This document shows positions 15,055-24,204 of a stretch of DNA of 64,000 nt, piece by piece. This DNA is from Aquabacter cavernae (GTDB lineage: Bacteria > Pseudomonadota > Alphaproteobacteria > Rhizobiales > Xanthobacteraceae), in contig NZ_RWKV01000007.1 in the NCBI RefSeq assembly GCF_003993795.1, forward strand, positions 62,001-126,000, read 5' to 3'. The first letter of the stretch is position 1; every line of letters starts with the position of its first letter. The notes below the pieces were generated by a model. That model ran no database searches, had not been told where the DNA came from, and saw nothing but the letters and a program-made list of their open reading frames with translations. Both the position numbers and the translations under genes were made by a program.

Positions 15055-17295
15055 ATGACCGTCGCGATTCGCAATGATGTATCCAAACGTGCCGCCCCGC
15101 TCCTGCGGCGGTGGGCGGGGGCGTCCATGCTGGCCCTGGCCCTGGCCCTGGCGCCCGCCGGGCCCGGCCGCGCCCAGGATGTGAGCGGTCCTGCCTGGAC
15201 CCTGGCTGACGACGCCTACAAGGCCTTCGCGGCCGGCGATTACGGGCAGGCGGCGGACAAGGTGCGCGCCGCGCTCGCCATCAATCCCGAAGTGGTGCGC
15301 TGGCGCCTCCTGCTTATCGATGCCCTCATCGCGGGCGGGCGCATCGCCGAGGCACAGGCGGCGGTGCGTCAGGCCCAGGCCATGGACATCCGCGACCCGC
15401 GCCTCGCCGAGCGCGAGACCGAGATCGCGGACCGGCTGAAACCCCCGCCGCCCGCGCCGGTTCAGCCGCCCGCCCAACCTGCGGCCCCCCAACTTGCCGC
15501 GCCCCAACCTGCGGCGCCCCAGCAGGCGACCCCCGCACCGGCGCCGCCCGCCGTGGCGCCCGCACAGCCGTCCGGCCCGCGCGAGGTGGATTTCCAGGCT
15601 CCCCCGCCGCCGCCCGGCGGCAAGGCGCCGGCTCCCCAGGCGTCCGCTTCCGCGAGTGCCCCGTCAGCGGCGGCCTATGCGGCGGCCGATGCGGCCTACA
15701 AGGCGTTCGCCGCCAAGAATTATGCCGCTGCCGTGACCGCCGCCCGCGAGGCGGTGGCGGCCGCGCCGCAGGACGAAGCCTATCGCCTACTTCTGGTGAA
15801 TGCGCTGTCCGCCGCCGGGCGCTTCAACGAGGCGGTGCAGGCCGCGGGCGATGCGCTTGCCCGCGTGCCGCGCAAGGCGCAATTGCTGGTGCAGCGGGCC
15901 TATGCCTATCAGAAGCTCGGGCGGCAGGCCCTGGCTGCCCAGGACTTCGCCGCCGCGCTCCGGGAGGGCAGCCTGCCCGCCGCCGAGGCGCGCAATGCCC
16001 GGCTGTCGCTGGCGGATGCCGCCCAGGCCGCCAAGGATCCCCAGCGGGCGCTGGACGCGCTCGCGCCTCTCGCCCGCGAGCGCAGCTATGACGTGGCGGC
16101 CCGCCGTGCCTTCGCGCTCCAGGCCCTGGAGCGCCACGACGATGCGCTCGCCGCCTTCGAGCTGGGCTCGGCCACCGCCCGCTCGGCGGGCGACCGCGCC
16201 ACCATGGAGCGCGGCGCCATCGGCGAACTGGTGGCGCTGAAGCGCAAGGACGAGGCGCACCAGCGCTTCCTCACCGACATGTCGGCGGGAGTGTTCGTCT
16301 CTTTCCCGCCCCTGGATGTGGCCTATCTCGCCAATCAGGTGGGGGCGGACCAGGAGGCGCTCGCTTATTTCGACCGGGCCAAGGCGTTTGGCGAGCTGCG
16401 CGGTCCGGCTCTGCTGGATGCCGCCTATGTGGCCAAGCGCGAAGTGGCCAATGAGGAGGCCATCGCCTATTTCAAGGACGCCATCGACGCCAACCGCGCG
16501 GGCACGCTCTCGCTGCCGCCCCAGACCGTGTTCGGCATCAAGCGCGAAGTGGCGGACATGGAGCGCAGCTGGGGCGTCTATTCTTCGGTGAGCTATGGCG
16601 CGGTGGGCGTCATGCCCAGCACGGTCTTCGCCCCGCCGCCCGGGGTCGGGCATTCCATCCAGGCGGGCGTGGAACTCTATTGGCGCCCGCCGGTCATCGG
16701 CTATCGCAACGGCGCGCTGTTCGAGCTGTTCTTCCGCGCCTTCGAGACCCTTTACGACGAGAATGACGGCGCGACCGGGTGGGATACCGTCCAGGGCAGC
16801 GTGGGCGCGCGCTGGAAGCCGCTGACCGACCAGAATCTGGTGCTGGAGATCAGCCACCTCTTCCCGGTGGGCCAATATGCCCGCACCGACTGGCTGTTCC
16901 GCGTCGCCTATTCCACGGGCGACGGCTCCGATCTGCGCGTGGACGTGCCGGACTGGCTCTATTGGCAGGTCTATGGGGAGGGCGACTATTTCGCCGTGAA
17001 TCCCGAGACCATCGGCAATTTCGAGGCCCGGCTCGGGCGCTCCTACCGGCTCGATCCCATCAGCGACCGCATCGTCTTCACCCCCTTCCTCGCCATCGGC
17101 GGCGCCTATGACTCGGTGCTGGCGACGCCGGGCGCGATGGGGGCGGGGCCGGGGGCGAACCTGCGCTTCTGGTTCCGCGAGGGCGAATATACCGCCCCCA
17201 TGTCCTATCTCGACCTGACGCTCCAATATCGCTGGCGCCTCGCCGGGGATGCGCGCGCGGAGGGCGTGTTCGCGAGCGCCTTCGTCTCCTACTGA
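15055..17295 (+). CDS. nfrA: NfrA-like outer-membrane glycan export protein (TPR plus NfrA C-terminal domain)
   Basis: A 746-residue protein with a signal peptide (hydrophobic MLALALALAPA core, cleavage near GRAQ at about residue 41), TPR-like helical repeats (residues about 45-125 and 200-480), a Pro/Ala-rich linker at about 130-200, and a C-terminal region from about 500 (SWGVYSSVSYG onward) with alternating beta strands typical of the NfrA C-terminal domain (for example ELYWRPPVIGYRNG and TDWLFRVAYSTG). In E. coli NfrA is the outer-membrane N4 phage receptor and exports the NGR glycan made by NfrB. E. coli NfrA is about 990 residues, so this one is shorter. It overlaps the convergent DUF4434 gene by 7 bp. 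Confidence 0.78.
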   Translation: MTVAIRNDVSKRAAPLLRRWAGASMLALALALAPAGPGRAQDVSGPAWTLADDAYKAFAAGDYGQAADKVRAALAINPEVVRWRLLLIDALIAGGRIAEAQAAVRQAQAMDIRDPRLAERETEIADRLKPPPPAPVQPPAQPAAPQLAAPQPAAPQQATPAPAPPAVAPAQPSGPREVDFQAPPPPPGGKAPAPQASASASAPSAAAYAAADAAYKAFAAKNYAAAVTAAREAVAAAPQDEAYRLLLVNALSAAGRFNEAVQAAGDALARVPRKAQLLVQRAYAYQKLGRQALAAQDFAAALREGSLPAAEARNARLSLADAAQAAKDPQRALDALAPLARERSYDVAARRAFALQALERHDDALAAFELGSATARSAGDRATMERGAIGELVALKRKDEAHQRFLTDMSAGVFVSFPPLDVAYLANQVGADQEALAYFDRAKAFGELRGPALLDAAYVAKREVANEEAIAYFKDAIDANRAGTLSLPPQTVFGIKREVADMERSWGVYSSVSYGAVGVMPSTVFAPPPGVGHSIQAGVELYWRPPVIGYRNGALFELFFRAFETLYDENDGATGWDTVQGSVGARWKPLTDQNLVLEISHLFPVGQYARTDWLFRVAYSTGDGSDLRVDVPDWLYWQVYGEGDYFAVNPETIGNFEARLGRSYRLDPISDRIVFTPFLAIGGAYDSVLATPGAMGAGPGANLRFWFREGEYTAPMSYLDLTLQYRWRLAGDARAEGVFASAFVSY

Positions 17296-18326
17296 TCCAA
17301 CGCTAAGGCTCGACCGTAAGAGGCCAGAAGCTGGCCGGCCCCGGGTGCGGGGCCGGTCATGTAGGGGTGCAGGGCGAAGGCGATGAGGTGTTCCGCTCCG
17401 CTTGCGGCGGCCAGATCCAGTTGCGCGGACAGGCGCGCGAAAGGGGCGGCATCGGCGGCGAAGGCGCCGGGTTCGAGATGATCCGCGGGCTTTTGCGCGA
17501 ACAGCTCCACCACCACGTCGAAGGGTATTCCGAAGGCGCGCAGATGGGCGAACAGAGGGGCGAGCAGCCGGTAATTGGAGAGGCCGAACACGCCCACTCC
17601 ATCCTGGATCATGGGGCGCAGGCCGAGATCCGGGGGCAGAGCGCGCCACAGGTCGAGGAGCGTGCGGCCGGGATCGTTGCGGCTGTGGAAGCAGGAGAAG
17701 GCCATGGGCGTGTCCCCGCCCGCCTGCCGCACGTCGCGCAGGAAAGCGACCAGCGCCGCCACATCCTCCGGCTTCGCCCAGCTCGCCTGATCCAGCTCAT
17801 AGGGCATGTACCAGCCGGCAAAGGCCGGATGACCGGCGAACGGCGCAGCCGCCATGAAGCGCTTGCATTCCTCGGACGCGGCGGCAAGCAAAGCGGCGCG
17901 CGTGCGGGCGCCGCGCCCCTCCAGAACCGCCCAATAATCCGGGTCGTAGGGCAAGCCCAGCTGGAGGCGGCAGCCCGCCGCCAGAACGAAATCCAGCAGC
18001 CGCACAAGCAGGTCGCCGTCCAGGGTGTAGTCGGAGCCGTGGCGGGTCCATTGCAGGATGAGGTCGGGGCATCCGAGGCGCCGGGCGTCGGCCACCCGTT
18101 CCGCCCATTTGGTGCTGGACAGGGAAAGGTCATCGCGCCACGGCTGGATGAAGGAGCCATCCAAGGGGCGCGCCAGCCGCCAGGGATCGCGCGCCGAGCC
18201 GGCAAGGCACAGGAGCAGCCCGCCCGCCAGCCCCGCCATGACGGCGCGGCGTCCGGTTGCGTGGTGCAGGCCCCGCGCTGAAGCAGGCTTGATGCCGGCC
18301 TGGATCCTGTGTTCAGAAGATGTCAT
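17289..18326 (-). CDS. DUF4434 (YbcH-like) exported protein
   Basis: A 345-residue protein with a twin-arginine-like or Sec signal (GRRAVMAGLAGGLLLCLAGSA, here residues about 25-45, read as GRRAVMAGLAG then GLLLCLAGSA). The mature part starts LDGSFIQPWRDD and continues with LILQWTRHG, LQLGLPYDPDYW and FAGWYMPYEL, the glycoside-hydrolase-like TIM-barrel pattern of the DUF4434 family. E. coli YbcH, encoded next to nfrAB and part of the NGR glycan pathway, belongs to that family. Here it is on the opposite strand between nfrA and wecB, with a start 75 bp from the wecB start. A periplasmic glycan-modifying or -cleaving role is inferred. Confidence 0.7.
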   Translation of the reverse strand: MTSSEHRIQAGIKPASARGLHHATGRRAVMAGLAGGLLLCLAGSARDPWRLARPLDGSFIQPWRDDLSLSSTKWAERVADARRLGCPDLILQWTRHGSDYTLDGDLLVRLLDFVLAAGCRLQLGLPYDPDYWAVLEGRGARTRAALLAAASEECKRFMAAAPFAGHPAFAGWYMPYELDQASWAKPEDVAALVAFLRDVRQAGGDTPMAFSCFHSRNDPGRTLLDLWRALPPDLGLRPMIQDGVGVFGLSNYRLLAPLFAHLRAFGIPFDVVVELFAQKPADHLEPGAFAADAAPFARLSAQLDLAAASGAEHLIAFALHPYMTGPAPGAGQLLASYGRALALDQ

Positions 18327-18400
18327 GCCATCCTTGTTCTACTCTGGATGGTGAAAGGGAGAGCCCGGCCCAATGCCGGGCAGGGGAGGGAGAGGGGATC

Positions 18401-19573
18401 ATGCGCATTCTGTCGGTGTTCGGCACGCGCCCGGAAGCCATCAAGATGGCGCCCCTGGTGAAGGCGATCGAGGCGGAGTCCGGTCTGACCTCCCTTGTCT
18501 GCGTCACGGGCCAGCATCGGGCCATGCTGGACCAGGTGCTCGCGCTGTTCCAGATCACTCCCGATTACGACCTGGATGTGATGGTGCCGAACCAGACGCT
18601 CAACGGCCTGGTGGGCCGGGTGCTGGCCGCGCTCGATCCGGTGCTGGAGGCCGCCCAGCCGGACAGGGTGCTGGTGCATGGCGACACCTCCACCGCTTTG
18701 GCGGCGGCTTTGTGCGCCTTTCATCGCCGCATTCCCGTGGGCCATGTGGAAGCGGGCCTGCGCACCTATGACCTCGCCCAGCCCTGGCCGGAGGAGATGA
18801 ACCGGCAGGTGGCCGACCGCCTGTGCGGCCTCCTGTTCGCGCCGACTCCCGTCGCCGCCGACAATCTGCGCGCCGAGCGCCTGTCGGGTCGCATCCATGT
18901 GACGGGGAACACGGTCATCGACGCCTTGTTCCTGGCGGTGGCCCGCATGGATGGGGATGCCGCCCTGCATGCCTCCCTTGAACAGGACTTCTCTTTCCTC
19001 GATCCCACCCGGCGGCTGGTGCTGGTGACCGGACACCGGCGCGAGAATTTCGGCGGTGGCTTCATCGCCATCTGCGAGGCGCTGGCGCGCATCGCGGCGC
19101 GGTCGGACGTGGAGATCGTGTATCCCGTTCATCTCAACCCCAACGTGCGCGAGCCGGTTCACCGCCTGCTGGACGGCCTGCCCAACGTCCATCTCATTCC
19201 CCCGCTGGACTATCTGCCCTTCGTCTACCTCATGCGCCGGAGCCATCTGGTGCTCACCGATTCGGGCGGCGTGCAGGAGGAGGCGCCCTCCCTCGGCAAG
19301 CCGGTCCTGGTGATGCGTGATGTTACGGAGCGGCCTGAGGCGGTGGCGGCGGGAACCGTGGAATTGGTGGGGACGAATGCCGATCGGATCGCCAGTGCGG
19401 TCGCTGCCCTGCTTGACGACGGCGAGCGATACGCGCATTTCGCTCGCCGCACCAATCCTTATGGCGACGGGCAGGCGTGCGGACGCATCGTCGCGGCCCT
19501 GGCGGGTCGCGATCCGGAACCGTTCGATCCCCTGCGTGCCCGCGAGCTTCAGGAGTGGGGGACGGGCCGATGA
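18401..19573 (+). CDS. wecB: UDP-N-acetylglucosamine 2-epimerase
   Basis: A 390-residue non-hydrolysing UDP-GlcNAc 2-epimerase that makes UDP-ManNAc in the cytoplasm. Signature motifs are FGTRPEAIKMAPL at the N terminus, VHGDTSTALAAALCAF, GHVEAGLRTYDL, PWPEEMNRQVAD, VTGHRRENFGGG and the UDP-binding TDSGGVQEEAPSLGKPVLV. The ATG at 18401 with GGGGAGGGAGAGGGG upstream is clear; the frame is open from 18320. In E. coli wecB is also called nfrC because N4 adsorption needs it, and its product feeds the NfrB glycan. Its place in this locus suggests the polymer contains ManNAc or a derivative. Confidence 0.92.
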   Translation: MRILSVFGTRPEAIKMAPLVKAIEAESGLTSLVCVTGQHRAMLDQVLALFQITPDYDLDVMVPNQTLNGLVGRVLAALDPVLEAAQPDRVLVHGDTSTALAAALCAFHRRIPVGHVEAGLRTYDLAQPWPEEMNRQVADRLCGLLFAPTPVAADNLRAERLSGRIHVTGNTVIDALFLAVARMDGDAALHASLEQDFSFLDPTRRLVLVTGHRRENFGGGFIAICEALARIAARSDVEIVYPVHLNPNVREPVHRLLDGLPNVHLIPPLDYLPFVYLMRRSHLVLTDSGGVQEEAPSLGKPVLVMRDVTERPEAVAAGTVELVGTNADRIASAVAALLDDGERYAHFARRTNPYGDGQACGRIVAALAGRDPEPFDPLRARELQEWGTGR

Positions 19574-19662
19574 GCAAGTTAAAGTCGCAATTTCGGCTGT
19601 ATCCAAGAGGATCCAACCGCCACTGCGGCCACCGGGCCGGGCCGCGGGAGGAGAGACAGAAC

Positions 19663-21909
19663 ATGAGCGCGCGTATGACCAGTTTCACCACCTTCGCACG
19701 GGCCACCGCGTCGGCCTCGCTTGCAGCGCTCGGCCTCGTCCTTGCCCAGCCGGCCTTCGCGCAAGGCGGCGCGCCAGCGCCGGCCGCCACGCAAACCCTG
19801 CCCGACGCGCTGAAGGCCCTGTCGGACGGCGATGTCTCGGTCTCGGTGGCTCTGTCGGATCTCGGCATCGAGCAGCCCATCAATCTCTCGGGCACCGATG
19901 CCCGCCGGACCCTCTTCCTGCCGGTTCCCGCCGGTGTCCCCATCCGCGACGGGGTGATCGCGCTGGATGCGCGCTATCTGCGCGGGGATGGCGGGCGCAC
20001 CTCTTTCGTCGCCTCGGTGGACGGCACGCCCCAGTCGGCAAGCTCCCCCACATCCGCGCGGGGCGACGCCTCGGTGACGCTGGCGGTGGCGGATGCGCCG
20101 CGCAGTTCCGGCTTCGTGCAGCTCGGTGTCGCCTGGGCGTCCATGGTGGCCGAGCAGCTTTGCTTCGATGATCGCTCCATCGGCAACGTGCTGGAGGTGC
20201 TGCCCACCACCCGCCTGACCTACAGCTATGACCGCAACGCGGTGCGGGATCTGGCCACGGGCTGGACGGCCCTGCCGCCCACCACCCGCGTGCTGCTGGC
20301 GCCCGGCGCCCTGCCGGACCAGAGCTATGACGCCGCCTGGCGCATCGGCACGGTGCTGGAGCGGGCGAGCAAGCGCGTGGCCTTCGTGACCCTGCCGCAG
20401 GTGGGCGCCGAAGTGGACCTCGCGGGGCTGGAGATTCCGGCCGCGCTGAAGGGGATTCCCGCCTTCGCCGCGCTGTCGTCGGGCGGTCGTCACAAGATCG
20501 CCGACGCGGCGGAGCTGGGCGCGCTCCTCATGTTCGCGGGGCGCGGTCCCATCGGCGCGGACATCGTCATCTCCGACGACGCGCTGCGCGGCGCGCTGAC
20601 CGCCGCCGCCGATGCGCTGCGCACCCAGATCGCCGCCCGTGGTCCGGAGGCGTCCTCCGCCTTCGAGGCGTGGCGCGCCTCCAGCTTCACTGCGGAGGCC
20701 GACCCCGCTGGCCGCAACCTGCGCATCGCCATGCTGGGCGGCCGGTCCGTGATCGTGGTGGACGCGGCGGCGGGTGCGCCGGCGGCCGGCATACTCTCCG
20801 ATACGTGGCGCCGCACGCTCCAGACGGCGGCGGTGAAGGTGGCGGTGGCCCGCCCCACCGTGCCGGGCGATGTGCGCTCCATTCCCATTTCGCGGCTTGG
20901 CGGCGTTCCCGGCAGCTTCGACGTGATGGTGCGCGGCGACTGGACGGCTACCTTCGATCTCGGCAAGGCGGTGTCCGGCGGCGGGCTGCCCTCGCGGCTC
21001 GACCTCGACCTCGCGGCGGCGCCGGGCGCGGCCACCTCGCGGCCCGTGGCGTCGGTGTTCCTCAACGACTATCTGCTGGGCGCGCGCAATATGGACGCGA
21101 ACGGGTCGCCCGAGCATCTCTCCGTCGATATTCCCTTCTACGCCCTCGCGCCGGTGAACGTGTTGCGCGTGTCGTTCCAGCGCCAGCCCATGGGCGACCG
21201 CTGCCGCGAGACGCCTCAGGCCTATCCGGTGGCCGTGCTCCCCTCAAGCCGCCTCGTGGCGGACACCGAGGCCACCTCCACGGACTTCGTGGGCGTCATC
21301 GCGCGCCTGTCGGGCCCGGTGGATCTGGTGGTGCCGCCCGCCTATGGCCGCGCTCCGTCCAAGAGCCTGTCGCGCCTCGTGTCGCTGGTGGCGGCTACCG
21401 GCGTCTCGCCCGAGCAGGCCCGCCTGGTGGTGGCCAAGGACGGGGCCGCCCATGTGCCGTCCGCCAACTTCCTCGCCTTCGACGTGGCAGTGGAGGGCGC
21501 GAAGCAGAAGGTGCGCCTGGACGGCGAGCGGCTGGTGCTGACCGGCCGTGACGATCAGCCGGTGCTCGATGTGGCGGGCCTCGACCGCTTGGCGGTGATC
21601 CAGGCCGTGTCCGCCGCCGGCAAGGTGGGGCTCGACTATCGCACCATCGGCAGCGGCCCGGCCTCGGCCGCGGCCTTCCAGCTCGGCACCGGCGATGTGG
21701 CGGTGATCGACGCCGGCGGGACCGTGGCGCAGATCAACACCCAGAGCGCGGTGGCGGCGGTTGCCGACCGCCCCATGGACTATCTGCGCAAAGCCTGGCT
21801 GGAGCGCGGCATGTGGGGGCCCATCGCGGTGGGCGTGGGGATCCTGCTGTTCGTGCTGCTGCTGCTGCGGGCGCGCGCGGCGCGTCGCCGGAACCAGTCG
21901 GGCCACTGA
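19663..21909 (+). CDS. BcsB-like periplasmic glycan-synthase subunit
   Basis: A 748-residue protein with a signal peptide ending near QPAFAQ (residue about 34), repeated beta-rich domains resembling the carbohydrate-binding/flavodoxin-like pairs of cellulose synthase subunit BcsB (for example TRLTYSYDRNAVRDL, FLNDYLLGARNM, VDIPFYALAPVNVLRVSF), and one C-terminal transmembrane helix (residues about 716-736, GPIAVGVGILLFVLLLLRA) followed by an Arg-rich cytoplasmic tail. GGGAGGAG lies 9 nt before ATG 19663; an earlier ATG at 19570 overlaps the wecB stop. BcsB guides the nascent glucan from the synthase through the periplasm; here the cognate synthase would be NfrB. Substrate binding is inferred. 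Confidence 0.75.
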   Translation: MSARMTSFTTFARATASASLAALGLVLAQPAFAQGGAPAPAATQTLPDALKALSDGDVSVSVALSDLGIEQPINLSGTDARRTLFLPVPAGVPIRDGVIALDARYLRGDGGRTSFVASVDGTPQSASSPTSARGDASVTLAVADAPRSSGFVQLGVAWASMVAEQLCFDDRSIGNVLEVLPTTRLTYSYDRNAVRDLATGWTALPPTTRVLLAPGALPDQSYDAAWRIGTVLERASKRVAFVTLPQVGAEVDLAGLEIPAALKGIPAFAALSSGGRHKIADAAELGALLMFAGRGPIGADIVISDDALRGALTAAADALRTQIAARGPEASSAFEAWRASSFTAEADPAGRNLRIAMLGGRSVIVVDAAAGAPAAGILSDTWRRTLQTAAVKVAVARPTVPGDVRSIPISRLGGVPGSFDVMVRGDWTATFDLGKAVSGGGLPSRLDLDLAAAPGAATSRPVASVFLNDYLLGARNMDANGSPEHLSVDIPFYALAPVNVLRVSFQRQPMGDRCRETPQAYPVAVLPSSRLVADTEATSTDFVGVIARLSGPVDLVVPPAYGRAPSKSLSRLVSLVAATGVSPEQARLVVAKDGAAHVPSANFLAFDVAVEGAKQKVRLDGERLVLTGRDDQPVLDVAGLDRLAVIQAVSAAGKVGLDYRTIGSGPASAAAFQLGTGDVAVIDAGGTVAQINTQSAVAAVADRPMDYLRKAWLERGMWGPIAVGVGILLFVLLLLRARAARRRNQSGH

Positions 21910-21961
21910 TGAAGACGGGAGTGACCTTGGCGGCTGATGGAACCGGGGGAGGGGCGTGGGC

Positions 21962-24070
21962 ATGAGCGCGCTCCTCCTCTATCCGGTCGCCTTCTATTAC
22001 GTCACGCTGGAATGGGTGGCGGCGATCGTCGCCATCCTCATCATGCTGTCGAGCATCGATGACCTGTTCATCGACGGCTATTACTGGACCCGCGAGGTGA
22101 TCCGCGCGCTCACCATCAAGCGCGCGCCCAATTATCGCCCCCTGACCCCGCAGATGCTGAAGGAGCAGCCGGAGAAGCCCATCGCCATCATGGTGCCCGC
22201 CTGGATGGAGGCCAATGTCATCGCGGTGATGCTGGACACCATGGTGGGGACGCTGGAATACCGGAACTACCAGATCTTCGTGGGCACCTATCCCAACGAT
22301 CAGGCGACCATCGACGAAGTGGAGCGCATGAAGCGGCGCTTCAAGCAGCTTCAGCGCGTGGAGGTTCCCCATCCCGGCCCCACCTGCAAGGCGGACTGCC
22401 TCAACTGGGTGGTGCAGGCCATCTTCCTCTACGAGCAGCGCCACGACGTCGAGTTCGCGGGCGTGGTGCTGCACGATTGCGAGGACGTGATCCACCCGCT
22501 GGAGCTTCACCTCTTCAACTATCTCGTCCACCGCAAGGAACTGGTTCAGATCCCGGTCATGTCGCTGGAGCGGAACTGGTACGAACTGGTGGCCGGCACC
22601 TATATGGACGAGTTCGCCGAGTGGCACGCCAAGGACCTGCCGGTGCGCGAGAGCCTCTCGGGCATGGTGCCGTCCGCGGGCGTGGGCACCTGCTTCTCCC
22701 GCAAGGCGCTGCTGGCCTTGTGCGCGGAAACGCAAAACCAGCCCTTCAACACCGAAAGCCTCACCGAGGATTACGACATCGGCCTGCGCCTGACGCGCCA
22801 GGGCATGCAGTCCATCTTCGTGCGCTTCCCGGTGCAGTACCGCGTCATCCGCAAGCGCTGGCTGACCTCCAAGGACACCGAGGCCACCATCTCCATGCCG
22901 CTGTGCGTGCGGGAATTCTTCCCCGACACGTTCCGCGCCGCCTATCGCCAGAAGGCGCGCTGGACGCTGGGCATCGCGCTGCAGAGCTGGGTGCAGCTCG
23001 GCTGGCCGGGCTCCTTCGCCACCAAGTACCTGCTGTTCCGGGACCGCAAGTCCATCGTCACCTCGCTGGTGTCGATCCTGGCCTATTTCGTGCTGCTGAA
23101 TTTCCTCGGCTTCTTCATCGCGTCGGAGCTGGGCTACGGGATGGAGCGCTTCCCGCCCTTGTTCACCGGCAACGCCTTCATGTCCTTTGTCCTGTTCTTC
23201 AACTTCATCGCGCTCTCGCTGCGCGTGGTGCAGCGGGTCTATTTCGTCGGCCGGTCCTATGGCTGGCAGCAGGGGCTGCTCTCGCTGCCGCGCATGGTGG
23301 TGGCGAACGCGGTGAACTTCATGGCGGCCGCCCGGGCCTGGAAGCTGTTCATCTCCTCCCTTCTGTTCGGCACCCGCGTGACCTGGGACAAGACCACCCA
23401 CGCATTCCCCACCACCGAGCAATTGGCCAAGCGGCGCGCGCGCATCGGCGAATTGCTGCGCTCCTGGCAGGCGGTGGACCAGGACAAGCTGGACCGGGCC
23501 CTGGAGGAACAGCCGGGAGTCCAGCTTCCGCTCGGCCGCCTGCTGCTGGCGAAGGGCTGGCTGGACGACGACACCCTGGCCGAGGCGCTGGCGGCGCAGG
23601 AAGACATGCCGCGCGTGTTCCTGACGCCTGATGAGGTGAAAGCTCACGGCAGTTCGATCCCGCTCGCCCTCTGCGTGCGCCACCGCTGCATCGCCATGGG
23701 ACCGGACGAAGCCGGCGCGCCGCGGGTGGCGGTGGGCGGCCCGCTCAGCCCGGCGGCCGAAGCGGAATTAGCCACCGTTCTCGGGCGCGCGCCGGTCCAG
23801 TGCATCGCCCGCGAAAGCGAGATCGCGGCGGCCCTGCGCATGCTCACCGGCGCGGCCGAAACGTTCAGTGCCCAGGCCGCGCCGCCCCTTCTCGGCGACG
23901 TGCTGATCGAGCAGGGCCTGGTGCAGCGGGCGGCCTTCGAGGCGGCCATGCTGGACTACCAGCCCGAGCGGGACGGACGCATCGGCGAACACCTGCTCCA
24001 TCGCGGCGTGGTGACGCCTGAAGCCCTCCGGCGGGGCCTGGAACGGCAGCGCGCCCTGGTGGCGGCCTGA
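21962..24070 (+). CDS. nfrB: NfrB-like glycosyltransferase with two MshEN c-di-GMP-binding modules
   Basis: A 702-residue inner-membrane GT2 enzyme. Residues 1-30 hold a transmembrane segment. The GT domain shows CKADCLNWV, the nucleotide-sugar acidic motif HDCEDVIHP, the catalytic TEDYD and the acceptor motif QKARW, then membrane helices at about 365-460. Residues 494-517 and 523-546 are two 24-residue MshEN motifs (RIG/PLG, Gln at the end) separated by exactly 5 residues. A second, slightly degenerate pair lies at 643-667 and 673-696, with a T2SSE-N-like fold between. MshEN binds c-di-GMP. E. coli NfrB makes the NGR glycan under c-di-GMP control. The ATG at 21962 is preferred over GTG 21956 because of GGGGGAGGGG upstream. 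Confidence 0.83.
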   Translation: MSALLLYPVAFYYVTLEWVAAIVAILIMLSSIDDLFIDGYYWTREVIRALTIKRAPNYRPLTPQMLKEQPEKPIAIMVPAWMEANVIAVMLDTMVGTLEYRNYQIFVGTYPNDQATIDEVERMKRRFKQLQRVEVPHPGPTCKADCLNWVVQAIFLYEQRHDVEFAGVVLHDCEDVIHPLELHLFNYLVHRKELVQIPVMSLERNWYELVAGTYMDEFAEWHAKDLPVRESLSGMVPSAGVGTCFSRKALLALCAETQNQPFNTESLTEDYDIGLRLTRQGMQSIFVRFPVQYRVIRKRWLTSKDTEATISMPLCVREFFPDTFRAAYRQKARWTLGIALQSWVQLGWPGSFATKYLLFRDRKSIVTSLVSILAYFVLLNFLGFFIASELGYGMERFPPLFTGNAFMSFVLFFNFIALSLRVVQRVYFVGRSYGWQQGLLSLPRMVVANAVNFMAAARAWKLFISSLLFGTRVTWDKTTHAFPTTEQLAKRRARIGELLRSWQAVDQDKLDRALEEQPGVQLPLGRLLLAKGWLDDDTLAEALAAQEDMPRVFLTPDEVKAHGSSIPLALCVRHRCIAMGPDEAGAPRVAVGGPLSPAAEAELATVLGRAPVQCIARESEIAAALRMLTGAAETFSAQAAPPLLGDVLIEQGLVQRAAFEAAMLDYQPERDGRIGEHLLHRGVVTPEALRRGLERQRALVAA

Positions 24071-24204
24071 GCGGCCAATCCTCCATTCGTCCCGAAGGAA
24101 CCAAAAAGCGACATTGATAGCCTGAGCCCATATGTCCAAAGTGCCTTTGCGGCATAGCGGGCGCATAGGCGCCGCCATGGCCACGGGCGGGGGCAGCGGG
24201 TCGC

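Noticed and set aside
19663-24070. Canonical cellulose synthase operon (bcsAB)
   Set aside because: The glycosyltransferase lacks a PilZ domain and has the NfrB layout with MshEN modules; no BcsZ or BcsC gene is present, and WecB points to a ManNAc polymer.
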